This document shows positions 1-9,184 of a stretch of DNA of 64,000 nucleotides, piece after piece; the stretch's first letter is position 1; each line of letters opens with the position of its first letter. The stretch spans positions 89,138-153,137 of the forward strand of contig CAIKWE010000044.1 in the NCBI GenBank assembly GCA_903831085.1, written 5' to 3'. The position numbers and the translations under genes were made by a program. Source of the DNA: an uncultured Verrucomicrobiota bacterium (GTDB taxonomy: Bacteria > Verrucomicrobiota > Kiritimatiellia > Kiritimatiellales > Tichowtungiaceae). Below the pieces are notes generated by a model. That model was not told the DNA's origin. It saw only the letters and a list, made by a program, of their open reading frames with translations, and did not search any database.

Positions 1-266
1 GCGGTGTGGCCGGTGGCGTGATCGGCAGCACCATTGGCGGCGGCAAAGGTTCCATACTGGCGGCGGTCGGCGGCGCGGCGCTTGGCGCGGTCGGCGGCGC
101 GGTGGCCGAAGAAAAACTCACCAAAAAGAACGGCCTTGAAATTACCGTCAAACTCGATAGCGGCGCAACGATTGCGGTTGTGCAAGAGGCGGATGTCATG
201 TATTCGGTCGGCGAGCGTGTCCGCGTATTGACCGGCTCCGACGGCACCACCCGCGTCGTACGATAG
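1..266 (+). CDS. Glycine-zipper protein, C-terminal part (truncated by window edge)
   Basis: The reading frame is open to the left edge, so the true start lies outside the window and the listed GTG at 6 is probably internal. The visible part begins with a Gly/Ala-rich segment of small-residue repeats (GGVIGSTIGGG, VGGAALGAVGGAVAEE) typical of the glycine-zipper 2TM domain of SlyB/17-kDa-antigen type envelope proteins. A charged beta-rich tail of about 45 residues follows (LEITVKLDSGATIAVVQ) and ends at VRVLTGSDGTTRVVR. Proteins of this type are usually outer-membrane lipoproteins; the signal peptide and lipobox cannot be seen here. The gene is followed by a terminator hairpin and converges on glgX. 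Confidence 0.6.
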   Translation, partial: GVAGGVIGSTIGGGKGSILAAVGGAALGAVGGAVAEEKLTKKNGLEITVKLDSGATIAVVQEADVMYSVGERVRVLTGSDGTTRVVR

Positions 267-285
267 GTTTCCTAGGATTGGAAAC

Positions 286-329
286 GCCGGCCCCGTTTTC
301 CAAACATTGAGAAGCGGGGTTTCTTTTTT
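286..329 (+). terminator. Rho-independent terminator with embedded palindrome
   Basis: A CCCCG...CGGGG stem (291-319) encloses TTTTCCAAACATTGA, a degraded copy of the dispersed TTCCAA-N3-TTGGAA palindrome, and is followed by TTTCTTTTTT. It ends the upstream glycine-zipper gene and lies directly before the stop of the convergent glgX gene. Another palindrome copy, TTTCCTAGGATTGGAAA, precedes it at 268-284. Confidence 0.7.
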
Positions 330-2239
330 CAGGCGCTGAGAACACAAACGGAATGCGCGGGAATCAGCACGGTGGAATCACTGCGGGCGGGCGCAACCGT
401 TGTCGGGTCGGTGACTAGCGCGGGATCCCAGTTGCCCTCCGGCAGTTCAAACGAAAGATCGACCGCTTCGTTATTGATCAGAATGAGCAGCGGGTCTGAC
501 CCTTTAATATGCATGCCAAGTGCGCGGTCGTTTTTCCAGTCGACCGCGAGGCCTTCCGGTCCGATCCACTCCACCTCGCCTTGGTCGCTATAGAAATTTC
601 CAGAGCAGAGCGCGAAATGTTTTTTGCGCAGGGCAATCAGCGTTTGAACAAATCCGAAGAGCTCTTTGTTTTTCTCAAGGAGCGACCAGTCGATCCATGA
701 GGTTTCGTTATCCTGGCAGTAGGCGTTATTATTTCCGGACTGTGTGCGGCCGAATTCATCGCCGGCGGTGAGCATGGGAACGCCGCGCGACAGAAACAGC
801 GTGGCGAGCAGGTTTTTCTGCTGTTTCAGGCGGCGGGCGCGGATGGCCGGATCGTCCGTCGGCCCTTCACAGCCGAAGCTGATGCTGTAGTTGTAGTTTT
901 CGCCGTCGCGATTCTGCTCCCCGTTGGCGTCATTATGTTTGCGTTCGTATGTGACGAGGTCGGCGAGGGTGAAGCCGTCGTGCGCCGTGACGAAGTTGAT
1001 GCTCTTGAGCGGCGAACCGTCGTTGTGCTGATAAAGGTCGGAGCTGCCACCCAGCCGCGTGGCGAACACGCCAGCCGTTTCGATCCCATTCCAGAAACGG
1101 CGGATGTCGTCGCGGAAGCGTCCGTTCCAGTCGGAAAAGCGTTTGCCGGGGAAGTAGCCGACCTGATAGCCGCCGAGCGCATCCCACGCTTCGGCGATCA
1201 GCTTAACCTTTTTGAGCGCGGGCTCGGTTTCAATGGCCTTGATGACCGGCGGCTGCTCGAGCAGTTCGCCGTTCGAGCCGCGGCATAGCACGGTGGCGAG
1301 GTCGAAGCGGAAGCCGTCCACGTGCATTTCTTGCGCCCAGTATTTGAGGCAGTCGACGATAAACTGTGTCGCGACAGGATGGTTGCAGTTGAACGTGTTG
1401 CCGCATCCGCTCCAGTCGGGATAGGAACCGTCATGGTTGATCATGTAGTAAGCGGCTTCATCGAGTCCGCGGAAACTGTACACCGGCCCATTGAACGGGC
1501 CTTCGGCGGTGTGGTTGAAGACGACATCGAGAATGACTTCGATGCCGGCGTTATGCAGCGCTTTGACGAGAGTTTTGAATTCAGTGATCGCCGCGCCGGG
1601 CTCGCGCGAAGCGGCGTAGCGGCTCATCGGCGCGAAAAAGGCGAGGGTGCTGTAGCCCCAGAAGTTGAGCAGATTTTTCCGCGCCGCGCCTTCGATGAAA
1701 AATTCCAGTTCGTTGAATTCAAACAACGGTAGAAATTCTGCGGTGGTGATGCCGAGCGATTTCAGATAGGGGATTTTTTCGATGAAATCGAGGTAGGTGC
1801 CGCCGCCTCCGTTGCGCGTGAAGCCGCGCAGATGGGCTTCATAGATGACGGTTTTTTCGAGCGGGATGTCCGGACGCTTTTCGCCGCGCCAGTCAAAATC
1901 GTTTTCAGTGACGACTCCTTTGGGGAAATGCTTTCCGGTCCGGATGTGCTGTTCCGGCTCGAGACCGGTCATTTCGCCCCAGGCCCGCGGAAAATGGACG
2001 GCGCGGGCATACGGATCCAGCAGCCATTGTTCAGGAACCGCGTCGGTTCGGTAGAGATAAAACGCGCCGGGCTTAAGATCGGCAACCGTTGTATGCCAGA
2101 GCGGGCCGCCGCTCATTTCAATTTCGCGTGTCGGCGTTTCCGCGTCGGCGCTGTCAAAAAGCAGCAGCCAGAGACGGTTGGCGTTGCTGTGAACAACGAA
2201 CACGGTTTCTTTTTTGCGGATGGTAACGCCGGGATTCAT
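329..2239 (-). CDS. glgX: GlgX/isoamylase-type glycogen debranching enzyme (GH13)
   Basis: Predicted to hydrolyse alpha-1,6 branch points of glycogen or limit dextrin in the cytoplasm. It has an N-terminal CBM48-like domain (about residues 10-90) and a GH13 barrel with all four conserved regions: DVVFNH (238-243), DGFRFDLA with nucleophile D313, AEAWD with acid E350, and TAHDGF with D421. The protein is 636 aa, a little short for GlgX (about 650-700 aa). I start at the ATG at 2239 (MNPGVTIRKK) because the longer ORF in the track runs over the divergent methyltransferase gene and its extra 210 residues look like antisense sequence. The two genes share a 96-bp divergent promoter region containing one palindrome copy (TCCAGATATTGGAAA). 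Assignment to GlgX rather than another isoamylase rests on overall form. Confidence 0.88.
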   Translation of the reverse strand: MNPGVTIRKKETVFVVHSNANRLWLLLFDSADAETPTREIEMSGGPLWHTTVADLKPGAFYLYRTDAVPEQWLLDPYARAVHFPRAWGEMTGLEPEQHIRTGKHFPKGVVTENDFDWRGEKRPDIPLEKTVIYEAHLRGFTRNGGGGTYLDFIEKIPYLKSLGITTAEFLPLFEFNELEFFIEGAARKNLLNFWGYSTLAFFAPMSRYAASREPGAAITEFKTLVKALHNAGIEVILDVVFNHTAEGPFNGPVYSFRGLDEAAYYMINHDGSYPDWSGCGNTFNCNHPVATQFIVDCLKYWAQEMHVDGFRFDLATVLCRGSNGELLEQPPVIKAIETEPALKKVKLIAEAWDALGGYQVGYFPGKRFSDWNGRFRDDIRRFWNGIETAGVFATRLGGSSDLYQHNDGSPLKSINFVTAHDGFTLADLVTYERKHNDANGEQNRDGENYNYSISFGCEGPTDDPAIRARRLKQQKNLLATLFLSRGVPMLTAGDEFGRTQSGNNNAYCQDNETSWIDWSLLEKNKELFGFVQTLIALRKKHFALCSGNFYSDQGEVEWIGPEGLAVDWKNDRALGMHIKGSDPLLILINNEAVDLSFELPEGNWDPALVTDPTTVAPARSDSTVLIPAHSVCVLSA

Positions 2240-2335
2240 CGCAGGCAGTGTACGCCCGCCGCTTTGGATTTCAACTGTCCAGATATTGGAAAAGCTTCGA
2301 CAGAACAGGGCGTTCCGTGGTTTAACAGCCCGCTC

Positions 2336-3763
2336 ATGTACAAAAAGGGACAGTTGATTGAGACGGAAATTTTCGATACGGCGGACAAAAACCGCTGTGT
2401 CGGGAAACTGGACGACGGCATCCGCGTGTTTGTCGAAGGAACCGCCGCCGTCGGCGACACCGTCCGCGCAGAAGTTTATAAAATCAAAAAGCGCTATCTG
2501 GTCGCTCACCTCACCGAAGTCCTGAAGTTTTCTGACCGGCGCACGGAGCCGCGCTGTAAATACTTCGGCATTTGCGGCGGATGCAAGTGGCAGCACCTCG
2601 ACTATGCCGAGCAGTTGCGCGTCAAACGCAAGCAGGTGGTCGATGCGCTTGAACATCTCGGTGGTTTCCAAAGTCCGGAAGTCGGCGAGTGCATTCCGGC
2701 GGAAGAGACCTTCAGCTACCGCAATAAAATCGACATGGATTTCACCGACCGGCGCTATCTGACCGCTGACGAAATGAATATTCCCGAAGCGGAATTGAAA
2801 AAGCCGCTCGATTTCGCGCTCGGCTTTCACGCGCCGGGCTGCTTCGCCAAGGCGATCGACATCGACCATTGCGATCTGGCGTCAGAGGAAATGAACCGGA
2901 CGGTTGAAACCGTCCGCCGCTTCTGCCTCGACCGGAAGCTGCCAGTCTATTCCACCTTCACGCACGAAGGGTTTCTGCGCAATCTCGTCGTCCGGCGCGG
3001 TCAACGCACCGGCGAGCTAATGATCAATTTGATCACCTTGACGCACGACGCGGCGCTGATGCGTGAACTGTGCGCGGAATTGCAGTCCGCGCTCGGCGCA
3101 AAGCTCACGACGTTCATCAACGCCACGACCGACCGGAAAAACATGGTGGCGTTCGGCGACAAGGAATATGTGCTGTGCGGCGAGGGGAGTATTTCGGACC
3201 GGCTTGGCGAATACATCTATCGCATTTCGCCCAACTCGTTTTTCCAGACCAACACCGTGCAGGCCGAAAAGCTCTATAACGAAATTCTGACCGCCGCGCG
3301 GTTCCAAGGTTCGGAAACCGTCTATGACCTTTTCTGCGGCACGGGTTCCATCGCGCTGTTCGCCGCGAAGCACTGCGCCCGCGTCCTCGGCATCGAGCTG
3401 GTCGAAGCGGCGGTGGCCGACGCGCGGAAAAACGCTGAAGAACACGGCGCGAAAAACTGCACCTTTCGGCAGATGGACTTGATGCACTTCGGGAAAATCC
3501 GCGCGGAACTGGAAGCCTTCGGCCTGCCGGATGTGGTCATTACCGATCCGCCGCGCGCCGGCATGCACCCTAAGGCGGTGGAGATGCTGCGCGAACTGGC
3601 GTCGCCGGTTGTGATTTATGTCAGTTGCAACCCGGCCTCACTGGCGCGCGATGGACAACTGCTTTGCGAAGGCGGACGTTACAAACTCATCAGCGCCCAG
3701 CCGGTTGATCTTTTTCCGCAAACCAACCATGTGGAGAGCGTCGCCCGTTTCGAGCGGGCCTGA
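2336..3763 (+). CDS. rlmD: RlmD/TrmA-family RNA (uracil-5-)-methyltransferase
   Basis: SAM-dependent enzyme that makes 5-methyluridine in 23S rRNA or tRNA. It has an N-terminal TRAM-like segment and an iron-sulfur cysteine motif C74-x5-C80-x2-C83 (CKYFGICGGC) with a fourth Cys near HAPGCFAK. The methyltransferase domain shows SAM motif VYDLFCGTGSIALF, DPPRAGMHP, and the catalytic-Cys motif VSCNPASLARD. At 475 aa it fits RlmD/RlmCD. The ATG at 2336 is chosen because the upstream ORF extension is antisense to glgX. The Fe-S motif argues for the RlmC/RlmD branch rather than TrmA; which uridine is modified cannot be read from sequence. Two palindrome variants lie inside the gene near 2666 and 3302. 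Confidence 0.88.
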   Translation: MYKKGQLIETEIFDTADKNRCVGKLDDGIRVFVEGTAAVGDTVRAEVYKIKKRYLVAHLTEVLKFSDRRTEPRCKYFGICGGCKWQHLDYAEQLRVKRKQVVDALEHLGGFQSPEVGECIPAEETFSYRNKIDMDFTDRRYLTADEMNIPEAELKKPLDFALGFHAPGCFAKAIDIDHCDLASEEMNRTVETVRRFCLDRKLPVYSTFTHEGFLRNLVVRRGQRTGELMINLITLTHDAALMRELCAELQSALGAKLTTFINATTDRKNMVAFGDKEYVLCGEGSISDRLGEYIYRISPNSFFQTNTVQAEKLYNEILTAARFQGSETVYDLFCGTGSIALFAAKHCARVLGIELVEAAVADARKNAEEHGAKNCTFRQMDLMHFGKIRAELEAFGLPDVVITDPPRAGMHPKAVEMLRELASPVVIYVSCNPASLARDGQLLCEGGRYKLISAQPVDLFPQTNHVESVARFERA

Positions 3764-3853
3764 TTTTTTGCCCTTCCCTTCGGTCAGTGCCTCGCATTTG
3801 CGAGGCCTCTCTCGCTTCGCTCGGGTCCAAGGTATGGAAAACAAATCAGGCCC
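3756..3853. repeat. Intergenic nested inverted repeats between convergent genes
   Basis: The end of the methyltransferase gene and the following 90 bp are bounded by GGGCCTGATTT (about 3756) and its complement AAATCAGGCCC (about 3843). Inside are a perfect hairpin, GCCTCGCA-TT-TGCGAGGC (3790-3807), and a palindrome copy TCCAAGGTATGGAAA (3826-3840). The block separates rlmD from the convergent 17-residue-repeat genes and may stop transcription from both sides, although no long T-run follows. Confidence 0.5.
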
Positions 3854-3865
3854 CCGGTGGAGTTT

Positions 3866-4576
3866 TTACTCGGCCATTTCTGTTCCTGTTCCTTCTTCTT
3901 CTGCCTCTACGGCTTCTGTTTCTTCATCAAGGAGCGTGTCGGTTTGAGCTCCAAGTATGCAGTAGAGAATAACATAATTTTTTAAATCGAAATCGTCTGG
4001 CGGGAGCACCGTCGCGAACCGATCAGTTCCTACCGCAAATCCTCCACCCGGGGGGATCGCTACCATGCGGCCATCCGGACCGGCAGTGGTGGTCCAGCCT
4101 TTCGGAACGGCAATTGTACGCTTGTCTTCACCGGTCTCCGTTGTTCCCTCTGGCGGGACAGCGACGACACGTCCATCGTCTCCCTCGACGGTCGTCCAGC
4201 CTTCCGGGATGGCAACCCGGCGCTTATCTTTTCCACTCTCAGACTTACCTCCGGGCGGGATCGCAACACCGCGACCATCCGATCCGCCTTTAAAAATCCA
4301 GCCCTTTGGAATAACAATCAGCCGGTTATCTTTTCCTCTTTGGACGCTTCCTTCCGGCGGAATAGCAACACCACGGCCATCCGGGCCCGTATTCTGCCCC
4401 CAGCCTAGGGGAACCGACACCGTCCGTCCGTCCTTTCCACAAAATCCGGTTCCGCCGGGGGCAATGGCGACAAGCCGGCCATCAGGACATGTTTGCGTTT
4501 GCCAAACGGCAAAGGCATTTGCCGCTGCGGAGGCAAGAACTAACAGGAGCATTGAAGTTTTCGTATGGTTTTTCAT
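3866..4576 (-). CDS. Secreted protein of ten 17-residue GxDGRxVAIP repeats, paralogue 2
   Basis: I do not recognise this family. After a signal peptide (MKNHTKTSMLLLVLASAAANAFA) the 236-aa protein is built almost entirely of 17-residue units, G-x-D-G/K-R-x-V-A-I-P-x-G-G/W-x4. Units ending in PPGG or PPEG alternate with units ending in PxGW, giving a 34-residue super-period. I count about ten units. The last one decays to GTDRFATVLPPDDFDLKNY, followed by a short hydrophobic stretch (VILYCIL) and a strongly acidic Glu-rich tail. It overlaps its upstream paralogue by 4 nt (ATGA), so the two are co-transcribed and probably translationally coupled. An extracytoplasmic location is likely; function is unknown. 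Confidence 0.75.
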   Translation of the reverse strand: MKNHTKTSMLLLVLASAAANAFAVWQTQTCPDGRLVAIAPGGTGFCGKDGRTVSVPLGWGQNTGPDGRGVAIPPEGSVQRGKDNRLIVIPKGWIFKGGSDGRGVAIPPGGKSESGKDKRRVAIPEGWTTVEGDDGRVVAVPPEGTTETGEDKRTIAVPKGWTTTAGPDGRMVAIPPGGGFAVGTDRFATVLPPDDFDLKNYVILYCILGAQTDTLLDEETEAVEAEEEGTGTEMAE

Positions 4577-5406
4577 TGTCCTTCGCTTTCGCTGTCCATC
4601 TCTGTGTCTGTGTCTGCGTCTGTAGCTTCTTCTTCTTCCTCCAGTGCCTCGCTTTGAGGCTCAAGTATACAGTAAAGAGTAAGGTAATCCGTTAAGTCGA
4701 AATTATCCGGCGGAAGAACAGTCGCATATCGATCGGGCCCCAAAATAAATGTTCCGCCCGGGGGAATCGCCACCTTGCGGCCATCAGGGCCCATTTTTTT
4801 ACCCCTCAGGCCGACCGCGGTTGTCCAGCCCTTCGGAACGGCAACGATGCGGCCGTCGCTGCCGGTCTCCGTTGTTCCCTCCGGCGGAACGGCGACGACA
4901 CGGCCGTCTTCTCCTACGACGCTTGTCCAGCCTTTCGGGATGGCAACCAGACGCTTATCCTTCCCGCTGATCGTTGTGCCTTCAGGCGGGATCGCAACAC
5001 CGCGATAGTCCCGTCCGATTTTAAAGCTCCATCCATTTGGAATAGCAAACACCCGACCGTCCCTGCCGCGCCTGCTACGTCCATCCGGCGGAATTGCAAC
5101 AAGACGGCCATCGGCACCCCGTTCCTTTTTCCAGCCCTTGGGAACCGACACCACCCGGCCGTCCTTTCCACGATATACGGTTCCGCCGGGAGCAAGGGCG
5201 ACAGTCCGTTTATCGGGGCCGGTTTGTGTTTGCCAGACTGCATTCGACGTCACACGGCCGTCCTTTCCACGATATACGGTTCCGCTGGGAGCAAGGGTGC
5301 CAGTCCGGTTGTCAGGGCCTGTTGGTGTTTGCCCAATGGCAAAGGTGTTTATCGCCGCAGACACGAAAACGAACAAGGTAATGAGAGCTTTCGTGCGGTT
5401 TTTCAT
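4573..5406 (-). CDS. Secreted protein of twelve 17-residue GxDGRxVAIP repeats, paralogue 1
   Basis: This is the upstream partner of the preceding gene and an evident tandem duplicate: both start MKN-TK, end with VLPPD-FDL plus a hydrophobic -LYCIL- segment, and finish in an acidic tail (EEEEEATDADTDTEMDSESEGQ). After a signal peptide (ALITLFVFVSAAINTFA) about twelve 17-residue units follow, such as GEDGRVVAVPPEGTTET and GKDKRLVAIPKGWTSVV. One unit near the N terminus is deviant (VTSNAVWQTQT) and a seven-residue insertion (GLRGKKM) interrupts the phase before the eleventh unit. At 277 aa it is longer by two units than its partner, which suggests unit gain or loss. The Trp in every second unit may form a stacked face. 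No enzyme motif is visible. Confidence 0.75.
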   Translation of the reverse strand: MKNRTKALITLFVFVSAAINTFAIGQTPTGPDNRTGTLAPSGTVYRGKDGRVTSNAVWQTQTGPDKRTVALAPGGTVYRGKDGRVVSVPKGWKKERGADGRLVAIPPDGRSRRGRDGRVFAIPNGWSFKIGRDYRGVAIPPEGTTISGKDKRLVAIPKGWTSVVGEDGRVVAVPPEGTTETGSDGRIVAVPKGWTTAVGLRGKKMGPDGRKVAIPPGGTFILGPDRYATVLPPDNFDLTDYLTLYCILEPQSEALEEEEEATDADTDTEMDSESEGQ

Positions 5407-5543
5407 AGCGGACTTTTCTTGTCAGGGGGATAAGACGATTTCCTAAACTTGCCTTTTTATAGCACTGGGATACTTAGGGTGCAAGCAGTGTCCTGCTATT
5501 GCTGAATCGGCAAAATCGTTTTTGCCGAGCGTGAGCGGAAACG

Positions 5544-8500
5544 TCACGGTTTGGCGGCGTCGGAGTCCTGATAGTCGGAGAACTTCATGGACATGGTGCG
5601 CGAGATGCCGCGGTTGGGCATGGTGACGCCGTAGATCACGTCGGCCGCCGAAATCGTCTGGCGGCTGTGGGTGATGAGGATGAACTGCGACTGCGTCAGG
5701 AAGCCTTTGACCATTTTCACGAATCGGCTGACGTTGGCTTCGTCGAGCGCCGCGTCCATTTCGTCGAGCACGCAGAACGGGCTCGGTTTGACTTTGAAAA
5801 GCGCGAACAGCAGTGCCACAGCCGTCATCGTGCGCTCGCCGCCGGAGAGCAGCGAAATGGTCTGAAGTTTTTTACCTGGAGGACGGGCGATGATCTCAAT
5901 GCCCGACTCGAGCACGTCGGTTTCGTCGACCAGCACCAGTTTGGCCGCGCCGCCGCCGAAGAGCTGTTCAAAGATGATGCCGAAGTTTTCGTTTACCTTG
6001 TTGAAGGTGTCGGCGAACAGTTCGGTAGTGGTCGCGTTGATTTTTTTAATCATTTCAACGAGCTGATCTTTGGCGCTGATCAGGTCGGCTTCCTGCTGGC
6101 TGAGGAAGGCGAAGCGCTCTTCGAGTTCCGCGTGCTCTTCAATGGCGACCAGATTGACCGGGCCCATGGATTCGAGTTTAGCGCGGTGTTCGGCCGCCTG
6201 AATTTCAATTTCCTCCATCGACGGTTCGACGCCTTCTTCCCATTTCGGAGCGGGTTCACGGGCGAGCTGGTCGGGCGTGATGTGCCAGGTGGCGGTCAGA
6301 CGGTCGAGCGAGTTTTGATGACGCATGCGCTGCTCAGCCAGTTCGACTTCAAGGCCGGTCTTGCCGGTTTGCATCTCTTCCAGTTCGTTCTGGAGCGTGC
6401 GCAGGCTCTGTTCGCGTCCGGAAAGGGCGGCGGTTTGCTTTTCGCGCACCTGCCGCGCCTCGGCCAGTTTTTGTTCGGCGGCGGCGACCGCTTTGCTGAG
6501 CGGAGCGATTTTTTCTTCGGCTTCGCTGCTGGCGGTCTTGAGCTGGGCGACCCGCTGCTGATAGGAGCTGACACCGCGGGTACGCTCTTCGATCAGTTCC
6601 TGCAGTTCTTTCAGCCGCGCTTCGAGCGGCTGGCGGCGGCTCTTGAGCGATTCAATGCGCTGCTCGTGCTGTGAATACTGCACGCGGCACTCGGAGGTTT
6701 CGGAAAGTACAACGGAGCGCTGTTCTTCAAGCGCATTGAGCGCCTCAGTCTGCGTGGAAATCTGCTGACGAACCTGCGCAAGCCGGTCGCGCGCCTCGGC
6801 ACCTTCGCGGGCGACGGCCGTACGGCGGTCTTCGCCGGAGCCGTGCTGTTGCATCAGCTTGTCAAATTCATAAGTAACGGTTTCGACCCGTTCACGCGCC
6901 TGCTTCAGTTCGCGGGCAATAACCTGGCTTTCACCTTCCTGCACGGCGAGGGAACGGCGACGGTCATCAAGTTCGCGCTGAGCGGCTTCGAGCGCGTCGC
7001 CCGTTCCGCTCTGCTCGGCGCGCAGTGCCTCAAGCATCTGCCGTTTACCGGAAAGCGATTTTTCCAAGGTTTGGATATCGCCTTGTAACTGTTCGCGCAG
7101 GTGGTGACGACCTAGCGGATTGACTTCGCCTTCTTCGGGTTTCCAAAGTTCGGCCGCGCCTTCGGCGGTCAGCAGTTCGCCGCGCTGAGTGACGAAAACT
7201 GAACCGGCGGGCAGGGTGAGGGGAATCGCCTGAAGATTTTCGGCGATGAAGACATTGGCAAGCAGACGCGCGGCCAGCGGACGGACTTCGTCGGCGCAGG
7301 AAATTTTTCCGAGCAGTGAATCTTCCTTGGCTTTGGGAGCATCGCCTTCGGCGGCGAGCAGGCGCACCGCGCCCTGATTGCTTTCGGCCAGCAGGGTGAG
7401 GACATTGCGGGCGCCGGAGCGGGTGCGGACGACCAGCGCGTCCATCCACGGACGGAGCACCGCTTCGAGCGCGGTTTCAAACCCGGGCGCGGCGGTGAAC
7501 TGTTCAGCCAACGGACCGATGACGTTTTTGTCGCCGCGGTCGAGCAGGTGCTGTGCACCGGCGGGGAAGCCTTCTTTACGGGCTTCAAAAACCATTTCAA
7601 GGCGGGCGTTTTTGTCGGCCAGCTGGCGCTGGAGCTCGGAAATTTCTTTTTCCAAGGTTTGGATTTTTTCTGCGGCGGAGGAGCGGCGGTCGCGCAGTTC
7701 GGCCATCGCGGTCTGCTGCGCGGTGACGGAAAGTTTCAGCTCCTCTGCTTTGGCGGCCATTTGCGTGCCGCGCTCCTGATAGGAGGCCAACGTCCGTTCG
7801 AGATTATTTTTCTCAGCGGCGAGCTGTTCCTTGCGGATAACACCGGCGCGCTCTTTGGCGTCGATTTCGGAAAGTTCGTTTTGCAGGCGGCCGATGCGCT
7901 GGTCGAGCGTCATCGATTCGTTGCGCAAGAGGTTCAGCGCTTCGCGGCCGGAGTGCACCTGTGCTTCGGTTTCGCGCTGGCGAGTGGTGGCGGTTTCAAG
8001 TTCGGTTTTGGCTTTCAGCCGTTCCGCTTCGGCCGACTGCATCATCTGCACCACTTCGTCGAGCGAGAGGCGATGCTGGGCCAGACGGCTTTTGGCTTCT
8101 TCAGATTCTTTGGTGTTCTGCTGCGCAAGCGTTTCGAGTTCGGTGATACGCTCGGCGTTGGTGCGGATGGTCTGTTGTGCGCGTTCGAGTTCGTTTTTGA
8201 CGCGCATTGCGTTATCCATCGCCGCGCCGATGGCGCTTTCGAGCTGCTGGAGTTCGGCGCGCAGGGCGTCGGTTTCGCCGTTGGCGGTGGCGATGCGCCG
8301 GTGAGTGTAATCCACTTTGATGCGGGATGTTTCGAGATGCGCACGGATTTCCTCAATGCGGTCGCCCAACTGTTTTAGACGGTGGCGCGTGGAATAGATG
8401 TCGAGCCCTCGCAATTCTTCCTGCAGGGTTTTGTAGCGCTGGGCTTTGCCCGCCTGCCGCTGGAGAGAAATAATCTGCCGCTTCACTTCGCGGATCACGT

Positions 8501-9077
8501 CGGCGAGACGTAGCAGGTTGGCCTCGGTCTGCTCCAGTTTGCGCAGCGCCTCCAGCTTGTCGGTTTTATATTTGGTGATACCGGAAGCTTCTTCAAAAAC
8601 GGCGCGGCGGTCGTCGGGACGCGAGGAAAGCACGCGGTCGATTTTGCCCTGTTCCATCACGGAATAGGCGTCGGTGCCGATACCGGTGTCCATGAAGAGG
8701 CGCTGGATGTCTTTGCGGCGGCAGGCTTTTTTGTTGATGAAATAATCGCTTTCGCCGGAGCGGAAAACGCGGCGGGTGATGCTGACTTCGTGCAGGCCGA
8801 GATCGAGTTCCTTTTCGCAGTCCGCGAGGGTGAGGGTGACTTCCGCCATGCCGAGCGGTTTGTGGGTGTCGGTGCCGTTGAAAATGCAGTCCTCCATCGA
8901 GGAGCCGCGGATGGCGGTGGGGCGGGATTCGCCGAGCACCCAGCGGATGGCATCCGAGACGTTGCTCTTGCCGCAGCCGTTAGGCCCGACGATGGCGGTC
9001 ATGCCCGGTTCAAACTCCAGACGGGTTTTTTCGGCGAAACTTTTAAAACCGACAAGCTCTACAGATTTCAAATACAT
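5544..9077 (-). CDS. smc: Chromosome segregation ATPase SMC
   Basis: Condensin ATPase that forms antiparallel coiled-coil dimers and organises and segregates the chromosome. Head half 1 opens with MYLKSVELVGFKSFAEKT and Walker A GPNGCGKSN. Long coiled coils flank a hinge at about residues 505-670 (GPLAEQFTAAPGFETALEAV). The C-terminal head has the signature LLSGGERTMTA and Walker B FCVLDEMDAALDEANV. At 1177 aa it is full length. Two palindrome copies (7061 and 7649) fall in the coiled coils flanking the hinge, each encoding an IQTLEK peptide. The partners scpA and scpB are not in the window. The gene is transcribed away from the divergent efflux genes. Confidence 0.97.
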   Translation of the reverse strand: MYLKSVELVGFKSFAEKTRLEFEPGMTAIVGPNGCGKSNVSDAIRWVLGESRPTAIRGSSMEDCIFNGTDTHKPLGMAEVTLTLADCEKELDLGLHEVSITRRVFRSGESDYFINKKACRRKDIQRLFMDTGIGTDAYSVMEQGKIDRVLSSRPDDRRAVFEEASGITKYKTDKLEALRKLEQTEANLLRLADVIREVKRQIISLQRQAGKAQRYKTLQEELRGLDIYSTRHRLKQLGDRIEEIRAHLETSRIKVDYTHRRIATANGETDALRAELQQLESAIGAAMDNAMRVKNELERAQQTIRTNAERITELETLAQQNTKESEEAKSRLAQHRLSLDEVVQMMQSAEAERLKAKTELETATTRQRETEAQVHSGREALNLLRNESMTLDQRIGRLQNELSEIDAKERAGVIRKEQLAAEKNNLERTLASYQERGTQMAAKAEELKLSVTAQQTAMAELRDRRSSAAEKIQTLEKEISELQRQLADKNARLEMVFEARKEGFPAGAQHLLDRGDKNVIGPLAEQFTAAPGFETALEAVLRPWMDALVVRTRSGARNVLTLLAESNQGAVRLLAAEGDAPKAKEDSLLGKISCADEVRPLAARLLANVFIAENLQAIPLTLPAGSVFVTQRGELLTAEGAAELWKPEEGEVNPLGRHHLREQLQGDIQTLEKSLSGKRQMLEALRAEQSGTGDALEAAQRELDDRRRSLAVQEGESQVIARELKQARERVETVTYEFDKLMQQHGSGEDRRTAVAREGAEARDRLAQVRQQISTQTEALNALEEQRSVVLSETSECRVQYSQHEQRIESLKSRRQPLEARLKELQELIEERTRGVSSYQQRVAQLKTASSEAEEKIAPLSKAVAAAEQKLAEARQVREKQTAALSGREQSLRTLQNELEEMQTGKTGLEVELAEQRMRHQNSLDRLTATWHITPDQLAREPAPKWEEGVEPSMEEIEIQAAEHRAKLESMGPVNLVAIEEHAELEERFAFLSQQEADLISAKDQLVEMIKKINATTTELFADTFNKVNENFGIIFEQLFGGGAAKLVLVDETDVLESGIEIIARPPGKKLQTISLLSGGERTMTAVALLFALFKVKPSPFCVLDEMDAALDEANVSRFVKMVKGFLTQSQFILITHSRQTISAADVIYGVTMPNRGISRTMSMKFSDYQDSDAAKP

Positions 9078-9184
9078 CGTGACTTGATAGCACGCGTGGC
9101 CCTATCGGCGCAATAATTCAGGGCGGCAAAAATTATTTGGTTTGGTAATTGAATATTCCGTGCCGGTTACAGGATGATGACGAC

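Noticed and set aside
3866-5406. Repeats as RHS/YD or collagen-like protein
   Set aside because: The 17-residue GxDGRxVAIP unit does not match YD repeats (about 20 residues with YDxxGR) or Gly-X-Y triplets.
7548-8378. 276-aa plus-strand ORF and other long ORFs opposite smc
   Set aside because: Antisense frames of a GC-rich, codon-biased gene; low-complexity Phe/Gly/Arg-rich translation with no family features.
9149-9184. TTG start for the TolC-like protein
   Set aside because: The extension MNIPCRLQDDDD would bury the signal peptide; the ATG at 9185 gives a normal one.
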